49,672 nucleotides of DNA, from the NCBI GenBank assembly GCA_017540825.1, contig JAFYAH010000020.1, forward strand, positions 1 to 49,672, written 5' to 3'. The stretch comes from Candidatus Methanomethylophilaceae archaeon (GTDB taxonomy: Archaea > Thermoplasmatota > Thermoplasmata > Methanomassiliicoccales > Methanomethylophilaceae). Positions 1-8,100 of the stretch are shown piece by piece (the stretch's first letter is position 1; each line of letters starts with the position of its first letter). The notes beneath the pieces were generated by a model, which searched no databases, had not been told where the DNA came from, and saw nothing but the letters and a program-made list of their open reading frames with translations. The position numbers and the translations under genes are program-made.

Positions 1-349
1 ATTTTCCGATACGCAACCATAAGAAAAATCAGTCAAATTGAAATAAAACAGCTCGATAAGAGGGGGTTTATTGAAGCTCATCGCGCTATAATGGGCAACT
101 TGATGTCAAATAGAGAATCAGATTAGCACTCGGTCAGTCTATTGCTAATTTTTGGTTCATCTTAGGCTCAAGCATCTCGACAACGGTCTTCTTCAGAACA
201 GGCATAACTCCATTTTCCTCCGAAATATATCTGGATTATGTTTCAATGACCTATTATCCTATTGTAACTTGAGCACGCAATTAATTAATCTAATAACGTT
301 TATACAAACTCGGATTATTAATCCAGATGATCAAATGACCGAATAGACA
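1..349. other. AT-rich stretch without a recognisable gene
   Basis: The first roughly 350 bases are clearly more AT-rich than the rest of the window, and the composition changes abruptly near 350. One open frame (152-346, plus) gives a 64-residue peptide with no recognisable motif. It ends in TAG and is in the same frame as the next ORF, with only TAG-ACA between its last codon and the ATG at 350. I see no tRNA, no terminal inverted repeat of an insertion sequence and no clear promoter. It may be a remnant of acquired DNA or a decayed intergenic region; this is inference. Confidence 0.5.
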
Positions 350-619
350 ATGGTGCCCGCAGCCATCGCCGATTTTGTCCAGAACAGCGGTGGCGGAGAC
401 AATGATGAGGGAAATACCTCGTCGTATCCGTTCGTCAGCTCAAGAAATCCGGTGCATGGAATCTCCGACTATAACAGATATCCGATTGCCGGCGGAATCA
501 GACCCGACCCCAACTGGAACAACGATGGCTACAAGATGAGCTGCTCTCTCGCCGATGACAAATACCGCATCGTCCAGCTCGACCCTCCCCTACCCTTCGT
601 CAAAAGGCTGATACCATGA
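350..619 (+). CDS. hypothetical protein, 89 aa, coupled to the permease gene
   Basis: A GC-rich frame of 89 codons whose TGA overlaps the ATG of the following permease gene (ATGA, 616-619), suggesting translational coupling. The peptide is polar, rich in Asn, Gly, Asp and Pro, with no membrane segment and no motif I recognise. Operons of this importer type usually carry a substrate-binding protein beside the permease and none is present here, so this could be the remaining C-terminal end of such a gene whose front was lost at the AT-rich boundary near 350. That is speculation. It could also be a chance frame. Confidence 0.4.
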   Translation: MVPAAIADFVQNSGGGDNDEGNTSSYPFVSSRNPVHGISDYNRYPIAGGIRPDPNWNNDGYKMSCSLADDKYRIVQLDPPLPFVKRLIP

Positions 620-1767
620 CCTTCTACAACGAACTTGAAAAGGACCCCATGCTCAGCAAGGCGGTCGTCGACACCATAGACGAATGGGACACCGGAATCC
701 AGAGCGACGACATGAGCTTCACGGAGACCGTGAAGGAGTACAAGCGCCTGCAGAGGATGAAGTACGTATTCATCGCGGTCTGCGCGGCGGTCATCGGGAT
801 CGTGGCCGGATACTCGATCACCATAGGTTCTTACGACATCGGATTCGTCCAGGCTTACGAGATCATCTGGGACCACATCCGCGGCATAATCCCCGAGGAC
901 ATGACTACCGAGCACTACGTGGTCTGGAACCTCAGGCTGCCTCGCGTGATCATAGGGGTGTTCGGAGGAGCCGGGCTCGCAGTTGCCGGAGTGGTGATGC
1001 AGAGCATCCTGAAGAACCCCCTGGCAGACTCGTACACCACAGGAGTGTCTTCCGGAGCCGGATTCGGGGCCACCCTTGCGATGACCACCGGCCTGGCCGT
1101 CGGCTCCTCGTACGGGGTCATCACCCTCGCCTTCCTCTTCTCCCTCATCCCCACCGGGATCATAATAGCCATATCCAAGATGTCCAACGCCTCCCCGACG
1201 ACGATGATCATGGCCGGGATAGGAACGATGTACATCTTCAACGCAATGACCACGGTGATGATGCTTTGGGCGGACCCGCAGGCCCTGGCGCAGATATACG
1301 CCTGGCAGGTGGGATCCCTGGGCAACGGCGGAGTGTCAATAGAGAACGCCCCCATCGTCATCGTTGCCGTCCTGGCGTGCGTCATCGTGATACAGCTGAT
1401 GGCTGGCAAGATCAACGTTCTGGCAACCGGGGACGAGAGCGCCAAGGCTCTGGGGATAGACGCGGACAAGATGAGGATCCTGCTCCTGCTCATAACCGGG
1501 ATGCTCGCGGCGGCCGTCGTGAGCTTCGTAGGGCTGGTAGGGTTCGTAGGGCTCGTCACGCCGCACATATGCCGCATGTTCATCGGAGCGGACAACAGAT
1601 ACCTAATCCCCGCCTCCGCCCTCTTCGGAGGGATGCTGATGATCGTCGCCGACCAGATCGGGAGGGTCGCGCTCTCCACGCCTCTGCCCGTCGGAGTCGT
1701 CATGTCCTTCATCGGAGGGCCGGTGTTCATCTGGCTCATCCTGAGGAAGAGCAAGAACGTATGGTGA
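616..1767 (+). CDS. FecCD-family ABC importer permease
   Basis: A 383-residue membrane protein of the iron-siderophore/cobalamin/heme importer permease family (BtuC/FecCD/FhuB). It forms the membrane channel through which a chelated metal or corrinoid is moved by the ATPase encoded next. About 48 hydrophilic residues precede the first membrane segment. Family landmarks visible are RLPRVIIG and the GAGLAVAGVVMQ-LKNPLA stretch after the first third, ALGIDADKMR in the cytoplasmic coupling region, GLVGFVGLVTPHICR, and the C-terminal PLPVGVVMSFIGGPVFIWLI. The ATG overlaps the preceding TGA, and the stop lies 4 bases before the ATPase start. Substrate cannot be read from the sequence, and no binding-protein gene is present in this cluster. 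Confidence 0.93.
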   Translation: MTFYNELEKDPMLSKAVVDTIDEWDTGIQSDDMSFTETVKEYKRLQRMKYVFIAVCAAVIGIVAGYSITIGSYDIGFVQAYEIIWDHIRGIIPEDMTTEHYVVWNLRLPRVIIGVFGGAGLAVAGVVMQSILKNPLADSYTTGVSSGAGFGATLAMTTGLAVGSSYGVITLAFLFSLIPTGIIIAISKMSNASPTTMIMAGIGTMYIFNAMTTVMMLWADPQALAQIYAWQVGSLGNGGVSIENAPIVIVAVLACVIVIQLMAGKINVLATGDESAKALGIDADKMRILLLLITGMLAAAVVSFVGLVGFVGLVTPHICRMFIGADNRYLIPASALFGGMLMIVADQIGRVALSTPLPVGVVMSFIGGPVFIWLILRKSKNVW

Positions 1768-1771
1768 TCCC

Positions 1772-2596
1772 ATGACCAAGATAGAATTCCAGAACGTGGA
1801 CTTCGGATACGACGCCGACAGCCTGGTGCTGCACGACATCAACCTGACCATTGACAAGCCCGGGTTCTACTGCATCATCGGGCCGAACGGCGTGGGGAAG
1901 TCCACCATAGTGAAATGCCTGAACAAGATCAACATCCCCCTCAAGGGGAAGATCCTGATCGACGACGTGGACATATCCACCCTGAAGTACCACGACATAT
2001 CGAAGACGGTGGGGTTCGTGCCCGTGTTCTCGCAGGACGCCTTCTCCATGAACGTCATCGACACCATCATGGTCGGAAGGTTCAACCACACGAAGACCTG
2101 CACCAAGGAGGAGAACCTCCGCAAGGTGTACGAGGCCATGCGCCTGATGCGCATCGAGGACCTGGGATACAAGAAGTTCAACGCCCTGTCCGCAGGACAG
2201 CACCAGAAGGTGGCCATCGCCAGAGGCATCGTGCAGGAGACCCCCGTGCTGATACTGGACGAGCCCACCGCAAACCTGGACGTGAAGTACCAGGTGTACG
2301 TGATGGAGATGCTCAGGGCGGTCTGCGAGAAGCGCAACCTCATCGTCCTGACCATCAGCCACGACCTCAACATCACGGCCAAGTACGCGCACAAGGTCAT
2401 CATGCTGGCCAGGCCGGGGAAGGTGTACGCCTTCGGGTCTCCCAGCGAGGTCCTGACGCAGGAGAACATAACCGAGGTGTACGGGGTCAACTGCCGCATC
2501 ATCGAGGACGTGCACGTCTCGGAGGAGGATCCGGACTTCAAGGTCGTCATCCCTCACATCATCCTAGACGAAGCGCTGATGGACAGGGCCGACTGA
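1772..2596 (+). CDS. FecE/BtuD-type ABC importer ATPase
   Basis: A 274-residue nucleotide-binding subunit that powers the permease encoded just upstream. Walker A GPNGVGKST is at residues 37-45, the signature LSAGQ near 139, Walker B LILDEPTANLD near 160, and the switch histidine (ISHD) near 194. The tail after the core (from about residue 235) is longer than the minimal family and acidic. Length and motif order match the iron-chelate/cobalamin branch. The gene is followed by a hairpin at 2605-2622, so the permease-ATPase unit probably ends here, with the methyltransferase read from its own TATA box. Confidence 0.93.
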   Translation: MTKIEFQNVDFGYDADSLVLHDINLTIDKPGFYCIIGPNGVGKSTIVKCLNKINIPLKGKILIDDVDISTLKYHDISKTVGFVPVFSQDAFSMNVIDTIMVGRFNHTKTCTKEENLRKVYEAMRLMRIEDLGYKKFNALSAGQHQKVAIARGIVQETPVLILDEPTANLDVKYQVYVMEMLRAVCEKRNLIVLTISHDLNITAKYAHKVIMLARPGKVYAFGSPSEVLTQENITEVYGVNCRIIEDVHVSEEDPDFKVVIPHIILDEALMDRAD

Positions 2597-2604
2597 TCCT
2601 GAAA

Positions 2605-2622
2605 AGAGGGGATCTCCCCTCT
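2605..2622 (+). terminator. hairpin after the importer ATPase gene
   Basis: An 8-base inverted repeat, AGAGGGGA and TCCCCTCT, separated by 2 bases lies 8 bases after the ATPase stop codon and is followed by an AT-rich stretch. It resembles a transcript-end hairpin between two same-strand units. Archaeal termination depends mainly on U-runs, so the assignment is tentative. Confidence 0.4.
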
Positions 2623-2635
2623 AAACCATTTACAT

Positions 2636-2647
2636 GCCTTTTTATTG
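2636..2647 (+). promoter_or_regulatory. TATA-like box for the tandem methyltransferase
   Basis: CCTTTTTATTGC is centred about 26 bases before a likely transcription start near 2668. A Shine-Dalgarno GGAGG (2672-2676) follows, seven bases before the ATG at 2684. A similar box (TTCTTATTGC) stands before the ferredoxin-like gene at 5619. Confidence 0.45.
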
Positions 2648-2683
2648 CAATTGGACCATGCATCCGTATACGGAGGCAACCCC

Positions 2684-4126
2684 ATGGACGCAGAGGAGAT
2701 AACCATCGACTACTGGACCCGGTCGGCGAAAGGATACAAGAAGCATGTCGAGGAGTCCTTCAACGGCGAGGAAGAGGAGAGATGGCTCGGTTTCATCCTG
2801 TCCCGCGCGCCCGAGAAGAGAAGACTGCGGATTCTCGACGTCGGCACCGGCCCAGGGTTCTTCACGATCATACTGAACCGGGCCGGGCACGAATGCGTCG
2901 GGATCGACGCCACCGAGGCGATGATAGAGGCGGCCAGGGACAACGCCAAGAATCAGGGAGTGGAAGCGACTTTCCGCCTGATGAACGCCGACGACCTCGA
3001 CTTCCCGGACGGCTCGTTCGACCTAGTGGTCAGCCGCAACGTCACCTGGACCCTCCCCGACATGGAGCAATGCTACAGGGAATGGCGCAGGGTCCTGGCG
3101 CCGGGAGGGGTGGTGCTGGTGGTCGACGCGAACTACTACTGCAACCAGTTCGACGACGCGGAGAGGAAGGAGTACCTCCGCCTCATGCGCCAGGACATCC
3201 TAGAAGGGACGATGCACGACGACGACCGCGACGACTTCCACATCAGGGCGGAGTACTGGGAGACCCGCCCCATGGCCGGCACGGACCGCCCCAGGTGGGA
3301 CGCCAACGTCCTGCACAGGCTGCGCTACGTGGACATCATGGCCGAGGAAAGGCCCGAAAGGCTCCAGAAGCCAGGCCCGAAGAGGACGTACAGCCTCATG
3401 GGGTACTTCACGGTGTCCGCGAGGAAGCCGCATCCTGACGAGTACGACTCCGTGTTCCTCAAGGAATACTGGGAAGGGATCTCCGGATGCATGAGCGCCC
3501 ATTCCCGCATGGCCCTGGACAACGGCTCCGCGGACGCGTTCGTGCGCTCTCTCGGCATACCTGATGGATGCAGGGCGCTGGACGTCGGGTGCGGAGGAGG
3601 CGCCGTGACCATAGCCATGCGCAGGTCCGGGATCGAAGCGACCGGCGCCGACTACGACGGGACCGTCCTGGAGATGGCCAGGATGAACGACGATGGCGCG
3701 GAGCTGGTCGAAGCCGACGCATGCGATCTGCCTTTCGCGGACGGCTCGTTCGACGCCGTGGTCATGCGGAACGTCGCATGGGCCCTCTTCGAGCCGGAGA
3801 AGGCCTACAGGGAAGCCTGGAGGGTCCTGAAGGATGGCGGGACCCTTCTCGTCGCCGACGGCCCGTGGAAGAAGGCTCTCGCAGAGGTGCCGGTCGAGGA
3901 GATGCCTATGTTCGTCCGTCGCGACCTTGGGTTCGGAGGGACCTCCGTGACGGAGGACATAATGTCCCGCCTGCCTCTGTCGCAGGCCGAAAGGCCGGGA
4001 TGGGACGCTTCCTGCCTCGAAGGGATCGGTTTCGAAGTCGAAGCCAGCGATTTCAAGGATCCTATGCTCCCGCCGTCCGCAGATTCGATCTCCGGACGCG
4101 GATTCCTGATAAAGGCCGTCAAGCGT
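2684..4126 (+). CDS. tandem-domain SAM-dependent methyltransferase
   Basis: Two class I methyltransferase domains in one chain. The first (about residues 1-245) carries the SAM loop DVGTGPGF and the later FDLVVSRNVTW; the second (about 255-480) carries DVGCGGGA and FDAVVMRNVAW. Each also has the VLAPGG/VLKDGG strand. The ATG at 2684 is chosen for its GGAGG at 2672-2676. The recognisable protein ends with FLIKAVKR at about 4126, but there is no stop: the frame stays open to 5533, antisense to the MATE gene. The end given here is the end of homology, not a stop codon. Its place beside an iron/cobalamin-type importer parallels the second importer cluster at 38.8 kb, where a methyltransferase is also present. 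Substrate unknown. Confidence 0.8.
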
Positions 4127-5494
4127 CCTCGATCCTCGGCTCGACGGATGCACCGCCCTCTCGGACATGGCCAAGGCGCGCCGGTACAGCCAGTAGTTCA
4201 GGATTATCCCGAAGTAGTTCATGAACACCAGGGCGTAGATGATGGCCTCGAACCCGTACTGGCAGACCGCGCCGAAAAGGGCCAGCTTGATTATGGACCA
4301 GACCAGGTTGATGTTCATGGCGTCCTTGGAATGCTTCATGGACTGCAGCGTCGACGTGAGGAACCCGCGCACGGAGTTAGCAGGGATGAAGACGGCGAAC
4401 CACCTGATGGTCCAAACAAGCTGAGGACGGACCTCCATCATGGACTCCTCGTAAGTGAATATCATCGCGAAGTAGTCAGCCAGAACGAAGAGGACGACAG
4501 ACAGGGCGACCGTTACGAGAAGAGACCACTTGAACGTGAACCGGAAGCCCTCCTTCATCTTCGGGATGCTTCCGGAGCCGAAGGCGGCTGCGCACACGGG
4601 GATCATCGCGGCGGCGAGAGCCATCGAAGGGAGGTTCACGAGGGAGACGTACCTCCATGGCAGATTGTACAGCATTATGGCCAGGGTTCCTCCTGCGATG
4701 ACCAGGAACAGCCTCTGAACTATGTCCGTTACCGCCGTTATGAGCTGCTCGCCGGTCTTCGGCCCGGCCACCTCGAACAGCTCCTTGCTGTAGCTCTTGT
4801 CGTCCTTGGCCGCCCTCATGGAGAGCTTCACTACGGTCGAGCCACTTCTGTACCAGCGGAATCCTATGAGCATGGAGGCCGCATAGGCTATGCAGGTGGC
4901 CATGGCTGCTCCGGAAAGCCCCCATCCGAGCCCGTAGATCAGTATGGGATCGAGGGCCATGTTGAACACGGCCGCAGAGATCTGGATCGCGGTGGACCGC
5001 TTCGCTGCCCCCTCTCCCCTGAGCATGCCTCCCAGAGCCTCGTAGGTGATTATAGTGGGGGAAAGAGCGATGAAAGGCAGGATGTAGTCCCAGCAGTACG
5101 GCCTGACGTCGCCCGCGCCCATCAGATCGATTATGAGGTCGGTGGAGAGGAGGACGAAGACGGACGAGACCAGGGAGAGGACCAGCGACCATTTGACCGT
5201 CAAGGAGGCTATCCTGTCCGCGGCAGCCCTGTCCCCCTTTCCCAGACGGAAGGCGATCGTGGTCGTGGCTCCGACGCTCAGCCCTATCCCGATATAGATA
5301 AAGATGTCGTAGATCGGTATAGCGGTGGAGAGTCCCGAGCTTGCAGCGACTCCAAGGCCGCTGGTGAAGAAGGTGTCCACGAAGGAGTTCACCTGTCCCA
5401 CAGCCATCGCGGCCAGAAGGGGGATGAACATTGCGGCTATGGCCTTCCGCGGATTCCCCAGCATCCTCTCGAGATCTTCTTCAGACTGCGCCAA
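4119..5494 (-). CDS. MATE-family multidrug/cation antiporter
   Basis: A polytopic protein of about 455 residues with about 12 hydrophobic segments, of the MATE/DinF-type exporters that expel organic cations or drugs using H+ or Na+. N-terminal GNPRKAI followed by MFIPLLAAMAVGQVNSFVDTFFTSGLG is typical. The start is probably TTG at 5494, preceded by GAGGAG; an ATG at 5464 is the alternative. The recognisable protein ends near 4135, but its frame stays open to 3200, antisense to the methyltransferase. A TGA occurs at 4119-4121 one frame away. If a single base were missing between about 4122 and 4221, this gene would close at 4119 and the methyltransferase at TGA 4222-4224. Divergent from the ferredoxin-like gene. 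Confidence 0.85.
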
Positions 5495-5522
5495 GCTTCT
5501 CCTCGGCTACAAACATGCATGG

Positions 5523-5535
5523 CAGATATATAATC
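5523..5535. promoter_or_regulatory. TATA box region between divergent MATE and ferredoxin-like genes
   Basis: AGATATATAATCC is a strong TATA-like sequence readable on both strands. On the minus strand it sits about 35 bases before the MATE start (TTG 5494). On the plus strand a second box, TTCTTATTGC near 5577-5586, is better placed for the ATG at 5619. Confidence 0.5.
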
Positions 5536-5618
5536 CATACAATCTCTATGCCCCTCGACTCTGGACGGACAGATAGTTTCTTATTGCAGACAATCATGGA
5601 TATCTGGATAGAAGAGAG

Positions 5619-6299
5619 ATGATGCGCGATATTGTTAGAATCGACGCCGATAGATGCAACGGATGCGGCGCCTGCGCCGAGGCCTGCTCCGAAGGCGCGA
5701 TAAAGATGGTGGACGGAAAGGCCGTCCTGGTATCCGAGGATCACTGCGACGGGCTCGGAGCCTGCCTGCCTTCTTGCCCTGCAGAAGCCATAACCATCGA
5801 GAGGAGGGACGTCAGACCCTTCAAGGATCCCGGAAATGTTGACGGCATAGGGATAAAGATCGTCCAGCCGACATGCTCCGGCACCGTCCCCAGACCCATA
5901 TCGAGGGAGGATGAGCCTGCCTCGGCCGCCTCTGCCCCCAGCAGGCTTGCCCAGTGGCCCGTGCAGATCCGTCTGGCCCCTGTGACAGCCTCTTTCTTCG
6001 ACGGATGCGACCTGCTAGTAGCGGCAGACTGCTCAGCGTTCGCCTACGGCGCTTTCCACGAGGATTTCATCAAAGGGCGGAAGGTCCTGATCGGATGTCC
6101 GAAGCTGGACCCCCCGGAATGCTGGAGCAGGCTCGACGACATTGTCGCCAGCAACGACATCCGCAGCATCACCGTCGTTCGCATGGAAGTCCCGTGCTGC
6201 ACTCAGACCGCGAAGCGCGCCGAGGAGGCTGTGAGGAGATCGGGGAAGGACATACCCGTACGCACAGCGGTCCTGGGCGTCGACGGGGCCATCAGATGA
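5619..6299 (+). CDS. ferredoxin-like iron-sulfur protein with C-terminal domain
   Basis: A 226-residue soluble protein. The N-terminal 60 residues form a two-cluster ferredoxin fold: the first motif CNGCGACAEAC is complete, while the second, CDGLGACLPSCP, has Leu where the second Cys is expected. The [4Fe-4S] ligation of the second site is therefore not the standard one, although the DGLGAC form recurs in related proteins as far as I recall. The remaining 150 residues hold further cysteines (CSG, DGCD, ADCSAF, GCPKLDPPECW, VPCCTQT) and could bind another cofactor. A neighbouring ATG (5622) could also be the start. The stop overlaps no gene; the ABC exporter begins 61 bases later. Electron-transfer partner unknown. 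Confidence 0.8.
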   Translation: MMRDIVRIDADRCNGCGACAEACSEGAIKMVDGKAVLVSEDHCDGLGACLPSCPAEAITIERRDVRPFKDPGNVDGIGIKIVQPTCSGTVPRPISREDEPASAASAPSRLAQWPVQIRLAPVTASFFDGCDLLVAADCSAFAYGAFHEDFIKGRKVLIGCPKLDPPECWSRLDDIVASNDIRSITVVRMEVPCCTQTAKRAEEAVRRSGKDIPVRTAVLGVDGAIR

Positions 6300-6360
6300 C
6301 CTCTGCCGCAGAATCACGTCCTGCCGCAGCAGGAGATGCGATGGATCGGGGTGCCTCTCC

Positions 6361-8100
6361 ATGATACTGAAGCATTTGGGAAGGAGGGAATGGGCCCTCT
6401 TCGCCGCGAGCGTGGCCTTCATAGTGCTCCAGGTGTACCTGGACCTCAGGATCCCCGAGTACATGAGCCAGATAACATTCGCTCTGGAGAACGGGACCTC
6501 CACCGGGGTCGTCCTGGACTGCGGTGTCGGCATGCTCGCCTGCGCCTTCCTGAGCGTGGTGGCGTCCCTCGCCGCCGGCTACCTTATAGCGGACGTGGCG
6601 TCGTCGCTGAGCCGCAAGCTCCGCCTCAAGATGCTGGACCAGGTCCAGAGCTTCTCTCCCGAGGACGTCGACCGCTTCTCCGTGGCCTCGCTGATCACCC
6701 GCAGCACCAACGACATAAGCCAGGTCCAGCAGTTCGTAGGGCGCGCGCTTCAGGTCACCGTCAAGTCCCCGATAATGGCCGTCTGGGCCATACTCAAGAT
6801 ATCAGGGAGCGCGTGGGAATGGACCGTCGCCACTGCAGTGGCAGTCGTCATCCTGACGTCTGTGATACTGCTAGTCATCTGGCGGTCGATGAAGTACTTC
6901 AAGAGGATACAGGTCCTGAAGGACGCCGTCAACCGCGAGACCCGCGAGAGCATCACCGGGGTGAGGGTCGTCAGGGCGTACAACGCCGAGGGCTTCCAGA
7001 CCGAGAAGTTCGACGACGCCTCGGACGCGCTGCTCCAGAACAACATGTCCGTCCTCCGCATCATGTTCCCGATGTTCACGATGACGTCGGTGGTCACCAA
7101 CTTCCTCACGCTCTCCATCTACTGGATAGGCGCAGGGCTGATCATGGCCTCCGGCAACGAGGAGGAGCAGATGATGCTGTTCGCGAACATGATAGTGTTC
7201 TCGTCGTACGCCATCCAGGTCCTGAGGGCCTTCGTCATGATGACCGAGATTATCCGCGGATATCCGCAGGCGTCCGTGAGCGCCAAGAGGATCGAGGAGG
7301 TCATAGAGAGCGAGCCCCGCATCAAGGACGGAACTAAGGACGGGGGCGGCTCCCCGGGCGAGATCGAGTTCAGGAACGTTTCCTTCAGCTACCCCGGCTC
7401 CAGCGCCAAGGTCCTCGACGACGTCAGCTTCAAGGTCGCCAAAGGCCAGACGCTGGCCATAATCGGCCCTACCGGATGCGGGAAGAGCACGGTCGTCAAG
7501 CTGATGCAGAGGGTGTACGACGTCTCGTCCGGACAGATACTCGTCGGCGGCATGGACGTCAGGGAATACCGCAGGGACTCGCTGGAATCCAGGTTCTCGT
7601 ACGTGCCCCAGAAGAGCATCATATTCACCGGGACCGTCAGGGACAACGTCAACTACGGCGACACCGCGCCGGAGAGGGACGACAGAGACGTCTGGCGCGC
7701 CCTCGAGATATCCCAGGCGTCGGAGTTCGTCAAGGAGCTCCCTGGCGGCCTGGACGCTACTGTGTCCCAGCAGGGGAAGAACCTGTCCGGGGGGCAGAAG
7801 CAGAGGCTGTCGATAGCAAGAGGGATCTGCCGGGGCGCCGAGATCTGCGTCCTCGACGACTCGTTCTCCGCGCTAGACTTCAAGACGGACAAGGCCCTGC
7901 GCACCGCGCTGAAGAAGGAGCTGCACGGCTCCACGATCGTCATGGTCGCCCAGCGCATAGGCACGATAATGGACGCCGACGTCATAGTCGTGCTGGACGG
8001 CGGGAGGGTGGCCGGCATCGGCACCCACAGGGAGCTGATGGAAGGCTGCGAGCTGTACCGCGACATCGCCGTCTCCCAGATGACGGAGGGTACCGTATGA
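6361..8100 (+). CDS. ABC exporter half-transporter with degenerate ATP site
   Basis: A 579-residue exporter subunit: six membrane segments in residues 1-310, then an ATPase domain. Walker A GPTGCGKST lies near 369 and the signature LSGGQKQRL near 476. Walker B is VLDDSFSALD (Asp instead of the catalytic Glu) and the switch position reads VAQRI (Gln instead of His, near 529). These substitutions mark the non-hydrolysing partner of a heterodimeric exporter of the TM287/TM288 type. The stop overlaps the ATG of the second subunit (ATGA at 8097-8100). Substrates of such pairs are usually lipids, peptides or drugs; it cannot be specified here. Confidence 0.9.
   Translation: MILKHLGRREWALFAASVAFIVLQVYLDLRIPEYMSQITFALENGTSTGVVLDCGVGMLACAFLSVVASLAAGYLIADVASSLSRKLRLKMLDQVQSFSPEDVDRFSVASLITRSTNDISQVQQFVGRALQVTVKSPIMAVWAILKISGSAWEWTVATAVAVVILTSVILLVIWRSMKYFKRIQVLKDAVNRETRESITGVRVVRAYNAEGFQTEKFDDASDALLQNNMSVLRIMFPMFTMTSVVTNFLTLSIYWIGAGLIMASGNEEEQMMLFANMIVFSSYAIQVLRAFVMMTEIIRGYPQASVSAKRIEEVIESEPRIKDGTKDGGGSPGEIEFRNVSFSYPGSSAKVLDDVSFKVAKGQTLAIIGPTGCGKSTVVKLMQRVYDVSSGQILVGGMDVREYRRDSLESRFSYVPQKSIIFTGTVRDNVNYGDTAPERDDRDVWRALEISQASEFVKELPGGLDATVSQQGKNLSGGQKQRLSIARGICRGAEICVLDDSFSALDFKTDKALRTALKKELHGSTIVMVAQRIGTIMDADVIVVLDGGRVAGIGTHRELMEGCELYRDIAVSQMTEGTV

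Noticed and set aside
152-619. One gene read through TAG as pyrrolysine
   Set aside because: The upstream half differs strongly in composition, shows no protein-like features, and nothing resembles a known pyrrolysine protein. Kept only as a low-interest observation.
3200-4118. Long minus-strand continuation of the MATE frame
   Set aside because: It is antisense to a methyltransferase with complete motifs and has no membrane segments; it is an open frame favoured by high GC, not protein-like sequence.
4127-5533. Plus-strand continuation of the tandem methyltransferase to a 950-residue protein
   Set aside because: It is the antisense of the MATE gene, rich in Arg, Gly, His and Asp without any domain; treated as read-through caused by a missing stop.
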